Assembly: GCF_001598695.1 (NCBI RefSeq)
Contig: NZ_BCZK01000001.1
Coordinates: 248,001-312,000 of the forward strand
Direction: 5' to 3'
DNA from: Klebsiella oxytoca NBRC 105695
GTDB lineage: Bacteria; Pseudomonadota; Gammaproteobacteria; Enterobacterales; Enterobacteriaceae
Length of the DNA stretch: 64,000 bases
Within the stretch, counting starts at the first letter, position 1. Every line of letters begins with the position of its first letter. Both the position numbers and the translations under genes were made by a program. The notes beneath the pieces are model-generated. The model ran no database searches and had not been told where the DNA came from. It saw nothing but the letters and a program-made list of their open reading frames with translations. Shown piece after piece: positions 19,896 to 29,517 of this stretch.

Positions 19896-20813
19896 ATGAA
19901 CTTAAGACGACTGAAGTATTTCGTAAAAATCGTCGATATCGGCAGTCTGACCCAGGCCGCTGAAGTCTTGCACATCGCACAACCGGCGCTGAGCCAGCAG
20001 GTTGCGACCCTGGAAGGCGAGCTGGACCAGCAGTTGTTGATTCGCACCAAACGCGGCGTCACGCCGACCGAAGCGGGCAAGATCTTGTATACCCACGCCC
20101 GTACTATTCTGCGCCAGTGCGAGCAGGCGCAGCTGGCGGTAAATAATGTCGGTCAAACGCTAAGCGGCCAGGTATCGATTGGCCTGGCCCCGGGCACGGC
20201 GGCTTCGGCCATCACTATGCCGCTGCTGCAAACGGTGCGTAACGAGCTGCCGGAAGTGATGGTCTATCTCCAGGAAAGTAGCGGAACCCTCCTCAACGAT
20301 AAGCTTATCGACGGTCAGCTGGATATGGCCGTACTTTATGAACGTTCCCCGGTTGCCGGGATCATCAGCCAGCCGTTGCTAAAAGAAGATCTCTACCTGG
20401 TCGGTACCCGGGATTGTCCGGGGCAGAGCGTGGATCTGACGGCGGTCGCGGAGATGAATCTGTTCTTGCCGCGCGATTACAGCGCCGTTCGCGCAAGGGT
20501 GACCGAAGCCTTCACCCTGCGTCGCTTATCGGCCAAAATTATCGGTGAAATTGAATCCATTACCACCCTGACGGCAGCCATTGCCAGCGGCATGGGCGTC
20601 ACCGTTCTGCCGGAGTCCGCCGCCCGTTCGTTGTGCAGCGCGGCCAACGGCTGGATGGCGCGCATCAGCACGCCGTCAATGAGCCTGTCGCTGTCGCTCA
20701 ATATGTCGGCTCGCGGCAGTCTGTCGCCGCAGGCGCAGGCGGTGAAGGAGATCCTGATGTCGCTGGTGAGTCGCCCGTCGCTGGAAAATCGTGAATTACA
20801 GTTAGTCAGTTGA
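19896..20813 (+). CDS. nac: Nac, nitrogen assimilation control LysR-type regulator
   Basis: 305 residues, exactly the known Nac length when the ATG at 19896 (after CAGGAGGC) is used; an upstream in-frame ATG adds an unlikely leader. The N-terminal LysR helix-turn-helix is NLRRLKYFVKIVDIGSLTQA, AAEVLHIAQPALSQQ. Nac links NtrC to sigma-70 promoters under nitrogen limitation: it activates hut, put and ure genes and represses gdhA in Klebsiella, without needing a co-inducer. The sigma-54 promoter and NtrC site in front support this assignment. cbl follows in the same direction, as in E. coli. Confidence 0.97.
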   Translation: MNLRRLKYFVKIVDIGSLTQAAEVLHIAQPALSQQVATLEGELDQQLLIRTKRGVTPTEAGKILYTHARTILRQCEQAQLAVNNVGQTLSGQVSIGLAPGTAASAITMPLLQTVRNELPEVMVYLQESSGTLLNDKLIDGQLDMAVLYERSPVAGIISQPLLKEDLYLVGTRDCPGQSVDLTAVAEMNLFLPRDYSAVRARVTEAFTLRRLSAKIIGEIESITTLTAAIASGMGVTVLPESAARSLCSAANGWMARISTPSMSLSLSLNMSARGSLSPQAQAVKEILMSLVSRPSLENRELQLVS

Positions 20814-20919
20814 GCTATATTCCTGAATGGAATAAGTTGCTGGTTTTTATTATTTGTTAGCAAGGACAACAGACTTTAACAATAGAGCATATGTTATGTC
20901 TGATAGCCCGGAGGAAAGG

Positions 20920-21870
20920 GTGAACTTCCAGCAGCTCAAAATTATTCGTGAAGCGGCCCGTCAGGATTACAACCTGACGGAAGTCGCCAATATGCTCTAT
21001 ACATCGCAGTCGGGCGTTAGCCGCCATATTCGTGAACTGGAAGAAGAGCTGGGGATCGAGATTTTTATCCGCCGCGGCAAACGTCTGCTGGGGATGACCG
21101 AGCCGGGCAAAGCGTTGCTGTCGATTGCCGAGCGTATCCTCAATGAAGCCAGCAACGTTCGTCGCCTGGCGGACCTGTTTACCAACGATGCCTCCGGCGT
21201 CTTAACCATCGCCACTACGCATACCCAGGCGCGCTATAGTCTGCCGCCGGTGATTAAAGCCTTCCGTGAACTCTTTTCTGATGTCCGTCTTGAACTGGTG
21301 CAGGGAACGCCGCAGGAAATTGAAACGCTGCTGCATAACGGAGGCGCGGATATTGGTATCGCCAGCGAGCGTCTGAGCAACGATCCGACGCTGGTGGCTT
21401 TTCCCTGGTTCCGCTGGCACCACAGTCTGCTGGTTCCCAAAGATCATCCTCTGACCCAGGTGACGCCGTTGACCCTCGAGGCGATTGCCCGTTGGCCGCT
21501 CATCACCTATCGCCAGGGCATAACCGGCCGTTCACGCATCGATGAAGCCTTTAACCGTAAAGGGTTGATGCCGGATATCGTATTGAGCGCACAGGACTCA
21601 GACGTCATCAAAACCTACGTTGAGCTGGGGCTGGGCGTGGGGCTGGTGGCGGAACAGTCGGGAGATGAGCGGGAGTCTGATACCTTTACGCGTCTTGATA
21701 CCCGCCATCTGTTCGATGCCAATACCGTCTGGCTGGGCCTGAAGCGCGGACAGCTGCAGCGAAATTACGTCTGGCGTTTTATTGAACTCTGTAATGCAGG
21801 CCTGTCGCTGGAGGAGATTAAACGCCAGGCGATGGAGCCGGAAGAGGCGGCGATCGATTATCAAATTTAG
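20920..21870 (+). CDS. cbl: Cbl, LysR-type regulator of sulfur starvation genes
   Basis: 316 residues from GTG at 20920, matching E. coli Cbl length and its N-terminus (NFQQLKIIREAARQDYNLTE); GGAGG lies five bases upstream. The helix-turn-helix includes VANMLYTSQSGVSRHIRELE, and the sensor domain has QGTPQEIETLL and TYRQGITGRSRIDEAF. Cbl activates ssu and tau genes for sulfonate use and responds to adenosine 5'-phosphosulfate. It lies 106 bases after nac, and in E. coli Nac activates cbl, so the pair links nitrogen and sulfur control. Confidence 0.96.
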   Translation: MNFQQLKIIREAARQDYNLTEVANMLYTSQSGVSRHIRELEEELGIEIFIRRGKRLLGMTEPGKALLSIAERILNEASNVRRLADLFTNDASGVLTIATTHTQARYSLPPVIKAFRELFSDVRLELVQGTPQEIETLLHNGGADIGIASERLSNDPTLVAFPWFRWHHSLLVPKDHPLTQVTPLTLEAIARWPLITYRQGITGRSRIDEAFNRKGLMPDIVLSAQDSDVIKTYVELGLGVGLVAEQSGDERESDTFTRLDTRHLFDANTVWLGLKRGQLQRNYVWRFIELCNAGLSLEEIKRQAMEPEEAAIDYQI

Positions 21871-21948
21871 CAGGATGATAAATCAGATATGACATAGCAA
21901 ACGAAGCTATAATTCATTCACGATAATCGCCACAGAGGAAGGGAAATT

Positions 21949-22872
21949 GTGCGGCGCGTGAAACTGCTTTGTTCTTTTATTATGCTTCTCACCAGCCAGA
22001 GCGCTCTGGCGGTGAGCTACCCGCTGCCGCCGGAAGGAAGCCGTTTGGTAGGCAGCCCGTTGACCATCACGATTCCGCAGAACAATACCCAGCCGCTTGA
22101 GGCCTTTGCCGCTCAGTACGGCCAGGGCCTGAGCAATATGCTGGAGGCCAACCCGGGCGTCGATGTGTTCCTGCCGAAATCGGGCACCACGCTGGTGGTG
22201 CCGCAGCAGCTTATCCTGCCCGCCACGGTTCGCAACGGCATTGTGATCAACGTTGCTGAAATGCGCCTTTACTACTATCCGCCTGAAGGCACAACGGTCG
22301 AGGTTCTGCCGATTGGTATTGGCCAGGCAGGGCGCGAAACCCCGCGTAACTGGGTGACCGCCGTTGAGCGTAAGCAGGAGGCGCCAACCTGGACGCCAAC
22401 CGCCAATACTCGCCGGGAATATGCCAGCCGGGGCGAAAGTCTGCCGGCATTTGTGCCGGCCGGGCCGGATAACCCGATGGGACTGTACGCTATTTATATC
22501 GGCAGGCTGTATGCCATTCATGGCACCAACGCCAATTTCGGCATTGGCCTGCGGGTGAGCCAGGGCTGCATTCGCTTGCGCAATGACGACATCAAGTACC
22601 TGTTTGATACCGTTCCGGTAGGCACGCGGGTGCAGATTATCGATCAGCCGGTGAAATACACCGCCGAGCCGGACGGTAGCCGCTGGGTTGAAGTTCATGA
22701 GCCGCTGTCGCGAAACCGCGCGGAGTATGAATCGGACCGCAAGGTACCGCTTCCCGTCACGCCGGCGATGCAGGCTTTTGTGAAGGGCGAGGGCGTTGAT
22801 GTGAATCGCGCCGGGCAAGCGCTTGAACGCCGCTCCGGTATGCCGGTGGAGATTGGCCGTTCAGCGTTGTAA
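21949..22872 (+). CDS. erfK: ErfK L,D-transpeptidase
   Basis: 307 residues starting at GTG 21949 after GAGGAAGGG. Signal peptide to SALA, a LysM-like N-terminal part ([21 protein letters not shown]), then the YkuD catalytic domain with IHGTN and [11 protein letters not shown], whose cysteine is the nucleophile. This periplasmic enzyme attaches Braun lipoprotein to peptidoglycan or forms 3-3 crosslinks, together with the related Ybi/Ycf paralogues. Its place after cbl matches the E. coli nac-cbl-erfK neighbourhood. Confidence 0.94.
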   Translation: MRRVKLLCSFIMLLTSQSALAVSYPLPPEGSRLVGSPLTITIPQNNTQPLEAFAAQYGQGLSNMLEANPGVDVFLPKSGTTLVVPQQLILPATVRNGIVINVAEMRLYYYPPEGTTVEVLPIGIGQAGRETPRNWVTAVERKQEAPTWTPTANTRREYASRGESLPAFVPAGPDNPMGLYAIYIGRLYAIHGTNANFGIGLRVSQGCIRLRNDDIKYLFDTVPVGTRVQIIDQPVKYTAEPDGSRWVEVHEPLSRNRAEYESDRKVPLPVTPAMQAFVKGEGVDVNRAGQALERRSGMPVEIGRSAL

Positions 22873-22920
22873 GCCGGCAGCGGCTGGTCGCCTTTTCCTG
22901 CAAACTCGCAGCAACAGAAC

Positions 22921-22941
22921 GCGCCCGTGGTTTTCGGGCGC
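22921..22941 (+). terminator. Hairpin after erfK
   Basis: GCGCCCG (22921-22927) and CGGGCGC (22935-22941) form a perfect 7-base stem with a 7-base T-rich loop. No clear T-run follows, so termination is probable, not certain. Confidence 0.5.
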
Positions 22942-22989
22942 CATCGGTTGTCGTGAATAGCGCTCTTTATTATTCCGCTTTAACTCATC

Positions 22990-23598
22990 TCAGCGATAGG
23001 GATGTTTTTTAAACGCAGCATGATTTTCAAATAATTCGGCAAGCGACTGAATGTGACGAAACTCTTGCGCATCAACAATATCGGGGATCCTGGCCTGAAT
23101 AAAGGTCCAGATAACCGTACTCGTCACGGCAACCTGATCGGGGTCCGTAGCAATCGGACGATCTTCCAGTAGCGTATTCCATTCCCTGCAGGCCGCTAGC
23201 AGTTGACGGGTAATGCGCTCTATCCACGGATGATGCTGTTTTTCCGTCGGGCGAAGATGATGTTCATACACATTTTGCACCGCCTTCTCACCCGCGGCGA
23301 GCATAAAGCCCAGTACCTGCAGGTCTCTTGCCAGCGCATCCGCAGCGATCGGCAGGAGTTTTCGCTCCCTGGCAGCCTGTGCTTCGAAATAGTCCAGTAT
23401 CAGCGATGAATCCATCAGACGTATTCCGTTATCCAGCACCAACGTCGGCGCTTTGACCGCAGGGTTGATCTGCGAAAACGCGTCAAAGCTGCTGAATACC
23501 GACAGCGGATGGCTTTCAAACTCGACGCCGTAAAGTTCAAGAGAAATCGCCACGCGCCTTACATAAGGAGAGTCCATCATGCCAATAAGCTTATTCAT
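22990..23598 (-). CDS. Glutathione S-transferase family protein
   Basis: 202 residues. N-terminal thioredoxin-like domain starts MNKLIGMMDSPYVRRVAISL with the serine-containing DSPYVR active-site region, followed by the glutathione-site motif VKAPTLVLDNG...LMDSSLILDYFE; the C-terminal half is helical. The family conjugates glutathione to electrophiles or acts as reductase; the substrate is unknown. ACAGGA precedes the ATG. It is divergent from a LysR gene that probably controls it. It sits just beyond the conserved nac-cbl-erfK block, where accessory DNA begins. Confidence 0.85.
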   Translation of the reverse strand: MNKLIGMMDSPYVRRVAISLELYGVEFESHPLSVFSSFDAFSQINPAVKAPTLVLDNGIRLMDSSLILDYFEAQAARERKLLPIAADALARDLQVLGFMLAAGEKAVQNVYEHHLRPTEKQHHPWIERITRQLLAACREWNTLLEDRPIATDPDQVAVTSTVIWTFIQARIPDIVDAQEFRHIQSLAELFENHAAFKKHPYR

Positions 23599-23774
23599 GA
23601 TTCCTGTTTTCCTGTGCTGGTGAAATATGCTGGGGTTAACGCTTCGTTACTGACGATGAAAAGACAGTACAGTAAATTCATTCAGGCGAATATCTTCAGT
23701 ATCTTACGGGTTAGGTTAGTATTACTGGCAGGTTATGGGTCACCTTTTAAGCGTCACGGTGAGGGAGTAGTAAC

Positions 23775-24680
23775 ATGGCGGATTTTCCCCCGATTGCGAG
23801 TTTACGTAGTTTTGAAGCCGTGGCTCGTCTTGGCAGCGTTACGCTGGCGGCGAAAGAACTACACGTTACGCACTCAGCTATCAGTCAGCAGATTAAAGTG
23901 CTGGAGGAGAGGGTCGGCTTAAAGCTGTTTATTCGTCACGGTCGCGGCCTGCAGATTAATGAAGAGGGACGACTCTACGCCTTGCAGGTACGCGAGGCCC
24001 TGAACCATATCGCGGACGCCACCCGACTGGTGCAGGTAAAGCCCCGCAGACAGGAGCTGACGATAGCGGTGGTACCCTCTTTTGGAGGCCACTGGCTTTT
24101 GCCTCGTCTTGAGCGGTTTCGGGCGAAATACCCTCAAATCACGCTGCGAATACAGGCAAACCTGGCGGTCACTCATCTGCAGCAGGAAGGGGCAGATTTG
24201 GCCATCCGCATGGGAAAAGGGGACTGGGAAGGCACGGAGAGTCATTATCTTTTCTCCGATGAGCTTATCGTTGTGGCTGCTCCATCTTATAACGGCGGTG
24301 AGCTACCCCGTACGCCGTCAGAGATAGCGCAGAGCAAGATTATCTTTTCCATGGAATCGTGGAAAACCTGGTGTATCAAGGCAGGGCTTGAAAGAGAGAT
24401 TGTGCCCGGCGGGCTATGCATAAACGACTCAAATCTGGTGCTGGAGGCCGTCCGGCTCGGTAAAGGTGTTGCGCTGGAACGCCGATCTTTAGTCCAGGAT
24501 GCTATTGCCCGAGGAGAGCTGGAACAGCTTACCCCTTTCGCCGCGCCTTATCCGTGGCCTTACTGGCTGGTCTCATCGCAAGTTGCAGAAAAGAAAAACG
24601 AAGCTGTGCTTTTTAAGGAGTGGCTTAGTGAGGAGGTTGTTGCCTGGCGTCAGCAAACGGCAACGGTAGAAGAGAGATAA
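23775..24680 (+). CDS. GcvA-type LysR regulator
   Basis: 301 residues. The helix-turn-helix (PPIASLRSFEAVARLGSVTL, AAKELHVTHSAISQQIKVLE) and the sensor domain (TIAVVPSFGGHWLLPRLERF, ADLAIRMGKGDW, LGKGVALERRSLV) fit the GcvA/AmpR branch of LysR regulators. GGGAG precedes the ATG. It is divergent from the glutathione S-transferase gene across 176 bases, the classic arrangement for a LysR regulator and its target. The ligand is unknown. Confidence 0.88.
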   Translation: MADFPPIASLRSFEAVARLGSVTLAAKELHVTHSAISQQIKVLEERVGLKLFIRHGRGLQINEEGRLYALQVREALNHIADATRLVQVKPRRQELTIAVVPSFGGHWLLPRLERFRAKYPQITLRIQANLAVTHLQQEGADLAIRMGKGDWEGTESHYLFSDELIVVAAPSYNGGELPRTPSEIAQSKIIFSMESWKTWCIKAGLEREIVPGGLCINDSNLVLEAVRLGKGVALERRSLVQDAIARGELEQLTPFAAPYPWPYWLVSSQVAEKKNEAVLFKEWLSEEVVAWRQQTATVEER

Positions 24681-25104
24681 GAGACGTTTTTTGGTAAACA
24701 GTGAAGGTGAGTGTTTTTCTGACGGCTCCCGCAACATTATTCCGCGTAAGTGAGCTTTCACCTTCAGCTGCGCACAGCGCTACCCTTCCGGATGTATGAC
24801 ACTCCAGGACCTCGATCATTATGTACTATGTCGTGGTTATCTGTTCCTTGCTCAAAAGCGCTCCTGATAACGAAAAAAGTTATTGATATCGCGACTTTCA
24901 ATAATTTACATCTGAATGAGTGTAATATGCATTATATGTCTTTTTGGTAATTAAATTTGAAAACAGACAAGGATTATTTGTTTATCTTATTGTTTTTTAT
25001 AGATTTAAATTTATAAGTCATAAGTTTTGATTTCTTTTTTGCAATTACTTTTGCTGGTGGTATAGTTATTACAGACCACAGATGGTAAAAGGATTACGCT
25101 CATC
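24681..25104. other. AT-rich intergenic region with promoter for the MFS-UvrA genes
   Basis: No convincing gene. A good sigma-70 promoter lies near the right end: TTGCAA at 25039-25044, 16-base spacer, TATAGT at 25061-25066, about 40 bases before the MFS start. A 9-base inverted repeat (TGAAGGTGA at 24702-24710, TCACCTTCA at 24758-24766) lies after the LysR gene. Composition changes sharply from the GC-rich backbone, consistent with acquired DNA. Confidence 0.55.
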
Positions 25105-26337
25105 ATGCGACCGAAAGAAGTTCAGGCATCGGCAGTCAGTACGATGTTCAGAGATGAAAGTAGAGGTTTGCTTTCCAGTAAAGTCGTTATTGTTCTGGGT
25201 TTACTTAGCGCCGTTGCTGCATTATCCACTGATATGTACTTGCCTTTATTTCCAGCTATCGCCAGCGATCTGCATACGACGCCTGACAAAGTTCAGCTTA
25301 GCATCACCGCTTTTATGGTAGGCTTAGGTATTGGGCAGCTGTTTATTGGACCATTATCCGATCATTACGGCAGACGTAAATTATTGCTGGGCGGGATGGC
25401 CCTATTAACCATCGCTTCATTAGCTGGCGCTATATCTACGAACATTCAGCTGCTCATTGTTACACGGTTCTTTCAGGGACTGGGAGGAGCGGCTGGTATC
25501 GTTCTTTCCCGAGCAATTATTTCTGATCTGTGCCCGGGGACTAAAGCCGCTCGATATTTTAACCTGGTGCTAGCGATACAGGGGATCGCCCCTGTTATTG
25601 CACCATTACTTGGAGGAGTGGCTGCATGGTTTATCTGGCCGGTAGTTTTTGTTTTTATGGCTACAATATCATTAGTTTCCACTCTGCTCAGTAGTCATTT
25701 TATTAGCGAAACCTTACCCCGTCATCAGCGATTACCTTTCAATCTGAATGAGTTTATCAGTCAGTTTATCGAGTTGCTAAGCAATAAGAAATATATTGGT
25801 TATACTCTAATTTTTTCAATCCAGTTTGGGGCGCTATTTGCTTATATATCAGCATCACCATTTATCTATCAATCGACGTTCGATTTATCCTCAGGAAAGT
25901 TCGCTGTAATATTCTCTATCAACGCCGGAGCCATGATGTTTGGTAGTATAGTCAGCGCTCGCTATGTTATGAAATTTGGTGAAGATAACCTCATAACCAT
26001 GGGGGTGATAAGCACGCTGGTGATATCTATATTGCTTTGTATCGTTGACAATATTTCTCATTTCCAGTTTGAGATCGCGGCGGTACTACTGTTAATGATG
26101 ATGTTTACTATGGCTTTGACATTTGGCAATGCCGCGAGTATGGCCATGGCGGCATCCTCTCACTTAAAGGGAACGGGTTCTGCTATTTTAGGGGCTTTTC
26201 AGTTTGGTATCGCTGCGATAACCCCGTCACTGCTTGGATTTGGAGACCCGTTGTCACTACTGCCGATGTCGCTGATTATCGCGGGATGTTGTTTAATTGC
26301 CATCATGGCATTGTTATTGACAGGTAAAAAAGGATAG
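25105..26337 (+). CDS. Bcr/CflA-type MFS multidrug efflux transporter
   Basis: 410 residues with twelve predicted membrane helices. The drug:proton antiporter signature is present: STDMYLPLFPAIASDL at the first loop, GQLFIGPLSDHYGRRKLLL (motif A), RFFQGLGGAAGIVLSRAI (motif B/C region). This is the DHA1 Bcr/CflA group that exports chloramphenicol, bicyclomycin and similar drugs. It begins at ATG 25105 with AAAGG a little far upstream; an ATG at 25144 is possible. The next gene starts four bases after its stop and encodes a UvrA-like ATPase, suggesting joint protection against a DNA-acting compound. Confidence 0.88.
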   Translation: MRPKEVQASAVSTMFRDESRGLLSSKVVIVLGLLSAVAALSTDMYLPLFPAIASDLHTTPDKVQLSITAFMVGLGIGQLFIGPLSDHYGRRKLLLGGMALLTIASLAGAISTNIQLLIVTRFFQGLGGAAGIVLSRAIISDLCPGTKAARYFNLVLAIQGIAPVIAPLLGGVAAWFIWPVVFVFMATISLVSTLLSSHFISETLPRHQRLPFNLNEFISQFIELLSNKKYIGYTLIFSIQFGALFAYISASPFIYQSTFDLSSGKFAVIFSINAGAMMFGSIVSARYVMKFGEDNLITMGVISTLVISILLCIVDNISHFQFEIAAVLLLMMMFTMALTFGNAASMAMAASSHLKGTGSAILGAFQFGIAAITPSLLGFGDPLSLLPMSLIIAGCCLIAIMALLLTGKKG

Positions 26338-26341
26338 TGTG

Positions 26342-28603
26342 ATGAAAACCCATGACGCTATAAAAATCATTGGTGCAAGGCAAAATAATTTGCAAGATAT
26401 TGATGTAGAGGTCCCTAAAAATAAAATAACAGTTTTTACCGGTGTTTCCGGATCGGGAAAAAGTTCTTTAGTATTCGGAACTATAGCGGCGGAATCTCAG
26501 CGACAGTTAAATGACACGTTTCCACCTTTTATTCGCCATCGCTTACCACATTATGGTAATCCTGAAGTCGATGAAATTGAAAACCTGTCGGTGGCCATTA
26601 TTATTGACCAAAAACGTATTGGTGGCAACGCACGTTCGACGGTGGGCACCGCATCAGATATTTATACCCTACTACGGCTACTCTTTTCTCGTGTCGGCGA
26701 ACCTTTCGTAGGTTATTCGAATGTTTTTTCATTCAATCATCCTGCGGGGATGTGTGCGACATGCGACGGGTTGGGCATTGCCAGTACTATTGATATCAAC
26801 CATCTGATTGATTTAAATCTGTCGTTAAATGAAGGTGCTATTCGTTATCCTTCTTTTGCGCCAGGCTCATGGCGTTGGAAACGTTATGTTTATTCAGGAC
26901 TTTTTGATGCCGATAAAAAAATCGCGGATTATTCAAAAGAGGAGCGAGAATTATTACTTTATGCGGATAATCTCACTCCTGAAGCGCCGTTAGCCGGTTG
27001 GCCTAAGAGTGCAAAGTTTGAAGGCGTCATTACGCGCTTTACGCGAAGTTATTTAAAACAAGAAACTAAAGATACTAAAACTGAGGAATTTCAGCGCGTC
27101 GTTAGTTTGCAGGTTTGCCCTTCTTGTCAGGGGATGAGGCTTAACGAGGAAATACTTTCCTGCCGGATTAGAGGGAAAAATATTGGCGAATGCGCAACGC
27201 TGCCTGTCACAGAGTTAAAGCTGTTTGTAGAAAAGCTCGATTACCCTGAAGTCAGGCCGCTGATCGAAGCATTGCTGGAAAGGTTGGATGCCATGTGTGC
27301 AGTAGGCTTGGGATATCTGGATTTGAACCGTACGACCCCTAGCTTATCGGGCGGTGAATCCCAGCGGTTGAAAATGGTCCGACATCTGGGAAGTAGTCTG
27401 ACCGGGATCGTTTATATAATTGATGAACCCAGTACCGGCCTGCATCCAGCAGATATAGTGAAATTGAATGTTTTAATTGGAAAACTACGCGACAAAGGCA
27501 ATACCATTCTGATGGTGGAGCACGACCCGGACATGATAGCGATAGCCGAGCATATTATTGATTTAGGGCCAGGAGCGGGTAAGCAAGGCGGGAATATTGT
27601 CTTCGAGGGCGACCTGTCGGCACTTAAGCAATCCCAAACCTTGACGGGTCGATATTTCTCTTCACGGGCAGAGATAAATAAGAAACCGAGATGTGCCAAA
27701 GGTTATATTTCGGTAAGAAACGCCACATTGCATAATCTGCATAACTTATCGGTAGACGTGCCTTTAAGCGTTATGGTCGCTGTGACGGGAGTTGCCGGAT
27801 CGGGCAAAAGTTCATTCGTTATGGGGGCCCTGGCGCCACAATGTCCGGAGGCGATCGTTATCGATCAAAAACCGATACATACCTCAATTCGATCGCATAT
27901 TGCTTCCTGGTGCGGTGCATTTGATACGATCCGTTCGCTGTTTGCCGAAAAAAACCATGTGTCAGCGTCGTGGTTTAGCGCTAATGCCAAAGGGGCCTGT
28001 CCGGAATGTAATGGGCTAGGGGTAATACAAACCGATCTGGCATTTATGGATACGGTTACGTTGCCATGTGAGGCCTGCCAGGGGCAGCGCTATAACCCAC
28101 AAGCGCTGAAATATCGTTATCAGGGAAAAAATATTGCTGAGGTATTATCCCTGTCGATTAATGATGCCGGCGAATTTTTCCTGAATGAGCCACAGCTCAG
28201 GCCAATTTTTCGTAGCCTGGTCGAAGTCGGGTTGGGATATTTACGCTTGGGTGAAGCGTTAAATCATCTTTCAGGTGGTGAATGCCAGCGGCTGAAGTTA
28301 GCGTCACAATTAAATCATGATAGTGACATGTATATTTTCGATGAGCCAACCACGGGTCTTCATCCCAGTGATGTGGCCTCGCTGTTGAAACTATTTAACC
28401 GACTGGTAGCGCGCGGAAACACCGTCATTATTATTGAACATAATATGGAGTTGATCGCTCAGGCTGACTGGATTATTGATATTGGACCTTATGCCGGGCA
28501 AGAAGGGGGGGAATTATTGTTTAGCGGTACACCCGAATCGATGCTGGCCTGTCGCCATTCATTAACCGCAGAATGGTTGCGCAAACATTGCCGGATAGAG
28601 TGA
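26342..28603 (+). CDS. UvrA-like ATPase of the short (UvrA2/DrrC) class
   Basis: 753 residues from ATG 26342 (AAGGA upstream). Two ABC modules are clear: Walker A GVSGSGKSSLVFG and GVAGSGKSSFVMG; signature plus Walker B LSGGESQRL...YIIDEPSTGLHP and LSGGECQRL...YIFDEPTTGLHP; CxxC zinc pairs in CATCDGLG, CPSCQG, CPECNGLG and CEACQG. E. coli UvrA has 940 residues; the shortfall of about 190 fits loss of the UvrB-binding insert, as in UvrA2 and in DrrC of daunorubicin producers. It therefore probably does not load UvrB but clears or senses drug-bound DNA. Coupled to the efflux gene; AT-rich compared with the chromosome. Confidence 0.9.
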   Translation: MKTHDAIKIIGARQNNLQDIDVEVPKNKITVFTGVSGSGKSSLVFGTIAAESQRQLNDTFPPFIRHRLPHYGNPEVDEIENLSVAIIIDQKRIGGNARSTVGTASDIYTLLRLLFSRVGEPFVGYSNVFSFNHPAGMCATCDGLGIASTIDINHLIDLNLSLNEGAIRYPSFAPGSWRWKRYVYSGLFDADKKIADYSKEERELLLYADNLTPEAPLAGWPKSAKFEGVITRFTRSYLKQETKDTKTEEFQRVVSLQVCPSCQGMRLNEEILSCRIRGKNIGECATLPVTELKLFVEKLDYPEVRPLIEALLERLDAMCAVGLGYLDLNRTTPSLSGGESQRLKMVRHLGSSLTGIVYIIDEPSTGLHPADIVKLNVLIGKLRDKGNTILMVEHDPDMIAIAEHIIDLGPGAGKQGGNIVFEGDLSALKQSQTLTGRYFSSRAEINKKPRCAKGYISVRNATLHNLHNLSVDVPLSVMVAVTGVAGSGKSSFVMGALAPQCPEAIVIDQKPIHTSIRSHIASWCGAFDTIRSLFAEKNHVSASWFSANAKGACPECNGLGVIQTDLAFMDTVTLPCEACQGQRYNPQALKYRYQGKNIAEVLSLSINDAGEFFLNEPQLRPIFRSLVEVGLGYLRLGEALNHLSGGECQRLKLASQLNHDSDMYIFDEPTTGLHPSDVASLLKLFNRLVARGNTVIIIEHNMELIAQADWIIDIGPYAGQEGGELLFSGTPESMLACRHSLTAEWLRKHCRIE

Positions 28604-28606
28604 GAA

Positions 28607-28974
28607 ATGGTGGTCGGGACAGCCAGTAGAGACTGGCAATAATGTGATGCATGCCCATTATTATACTGATGTATTGTCCCGTTAATCTTATTCGTCTAAA
28701 GGCCAGTGGTAATCGCGATCCAGCCAGCCATCCAGGTCATAATCCATCATACATTGTTCGGCGAAACCTTTATATTCTTGTACCTGCCCCGACATCTGTG
28801 CGGCGAGTCATTCATCTCTTTAAAGAGAATTTGTTGGATACTGGCGATAACGCCTATGGTAATCCAGAGACGACTAAGCGTATTACACAACTGGGCTTGC
28901 GCTTTCCTGAACTGTCGGAGGAGACTTTCAAACGTATGATTGTTTATTTCCAGCGGCAGAAAGAAATTGTCTAG
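28607..28974 (+). pseudogene. Decayed or frameshifted coding sequence
   Basis: Protein-like stretches are split between frames. One frame just after the UvrA-like gene reads KWWSGQPVETGNNVMHAHYY and then stops; another reads HLFKENLLDTGDNAYGNPET through FPELSEETFKRMIVYFQRQ to a stop at 28974. The piece looks like the end of a real protein, but no continuous reading joins them. I do not recognise the family. Part of the same acquired module. Confidence 0.3.
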
Positions 28975-29010
28975 CAAACCGTTTATCAATTTCATCAAGA
29001 GGATAATACA

Positions 29011-29403
29011 ATGGTTCCAGCACTATTTGATAAATATATTTCGGCAGTGATGGAGAAGTCATCGGATAAGCTGGCATCCCTTTTCTCTGTTAATGGACGT
29101 TTGTCGTTGCCTTTCCGTCGCAATAGAGAGGTGATTGTTGGCCGTGAAAATATTCGCTTACACTATGCTAATGGCTTTGGCGTTGCGCCCTTACGCTTTA
29201 CCTCTATAGAGGATGAACGATTCCACTATACGAATAATCCCGATGTCGTCATTGTTGAATATAAACTACATGGGAATACTCTGCCAGATGGGAAACAGTT
29301 CTCTTTGTTATATGTTAATGTGATTGAAATAAATGATGGCAAGATAACTGAATTAATAGATTATGAGGATGTTTTGAACAGAGAATATATCTTTCAGGAT
29401 TAA
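29011..29403 (+). CDS. SnoaL-like (NTF2-fold) protein
   Basis: 130 residues with the SnoaL/NTF2 pattern: an N-terminal helix (LFDKYISAVMEKSSDKLASL), FSVNGRLSLPF, IVGRENIRLHYANGF and a C-terminal sheet ending VIEINDGKITELIDYEDVLNR. GAGGAT precedes the ATG. Members bind or rearrange small polyketide-like molecules, or simply bind ligands; no catalytic set can be named here. Its neighbours (efflux pump, UvrA-like ATPase, MarR regulator) suggest a role with a toxic small molecule, which is inference. Confidence 0.75.
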   Translation: MVPALFDKYISAVMEKSSDKLASLFSVNGRLSLPFRRNREVIVGRENIRLHYANGFGVAPLRFTSIEDERFHYTNNPDVVIVEYKLHGNTLPDGKQFSLLYVNVIEINDGKITELIDYEDVLNREYIFQD

Positions 29404-29517
29404 CAGGATGATTCTTATGTTATCAATGGGGGCGAAGGTTAGGATAACTTTTCCTTCCTTGAAGGGTTATGGTAAAATGGTAAGCTTAACTTATTGTATA
29501 CGGCATCAGGAGAATGT

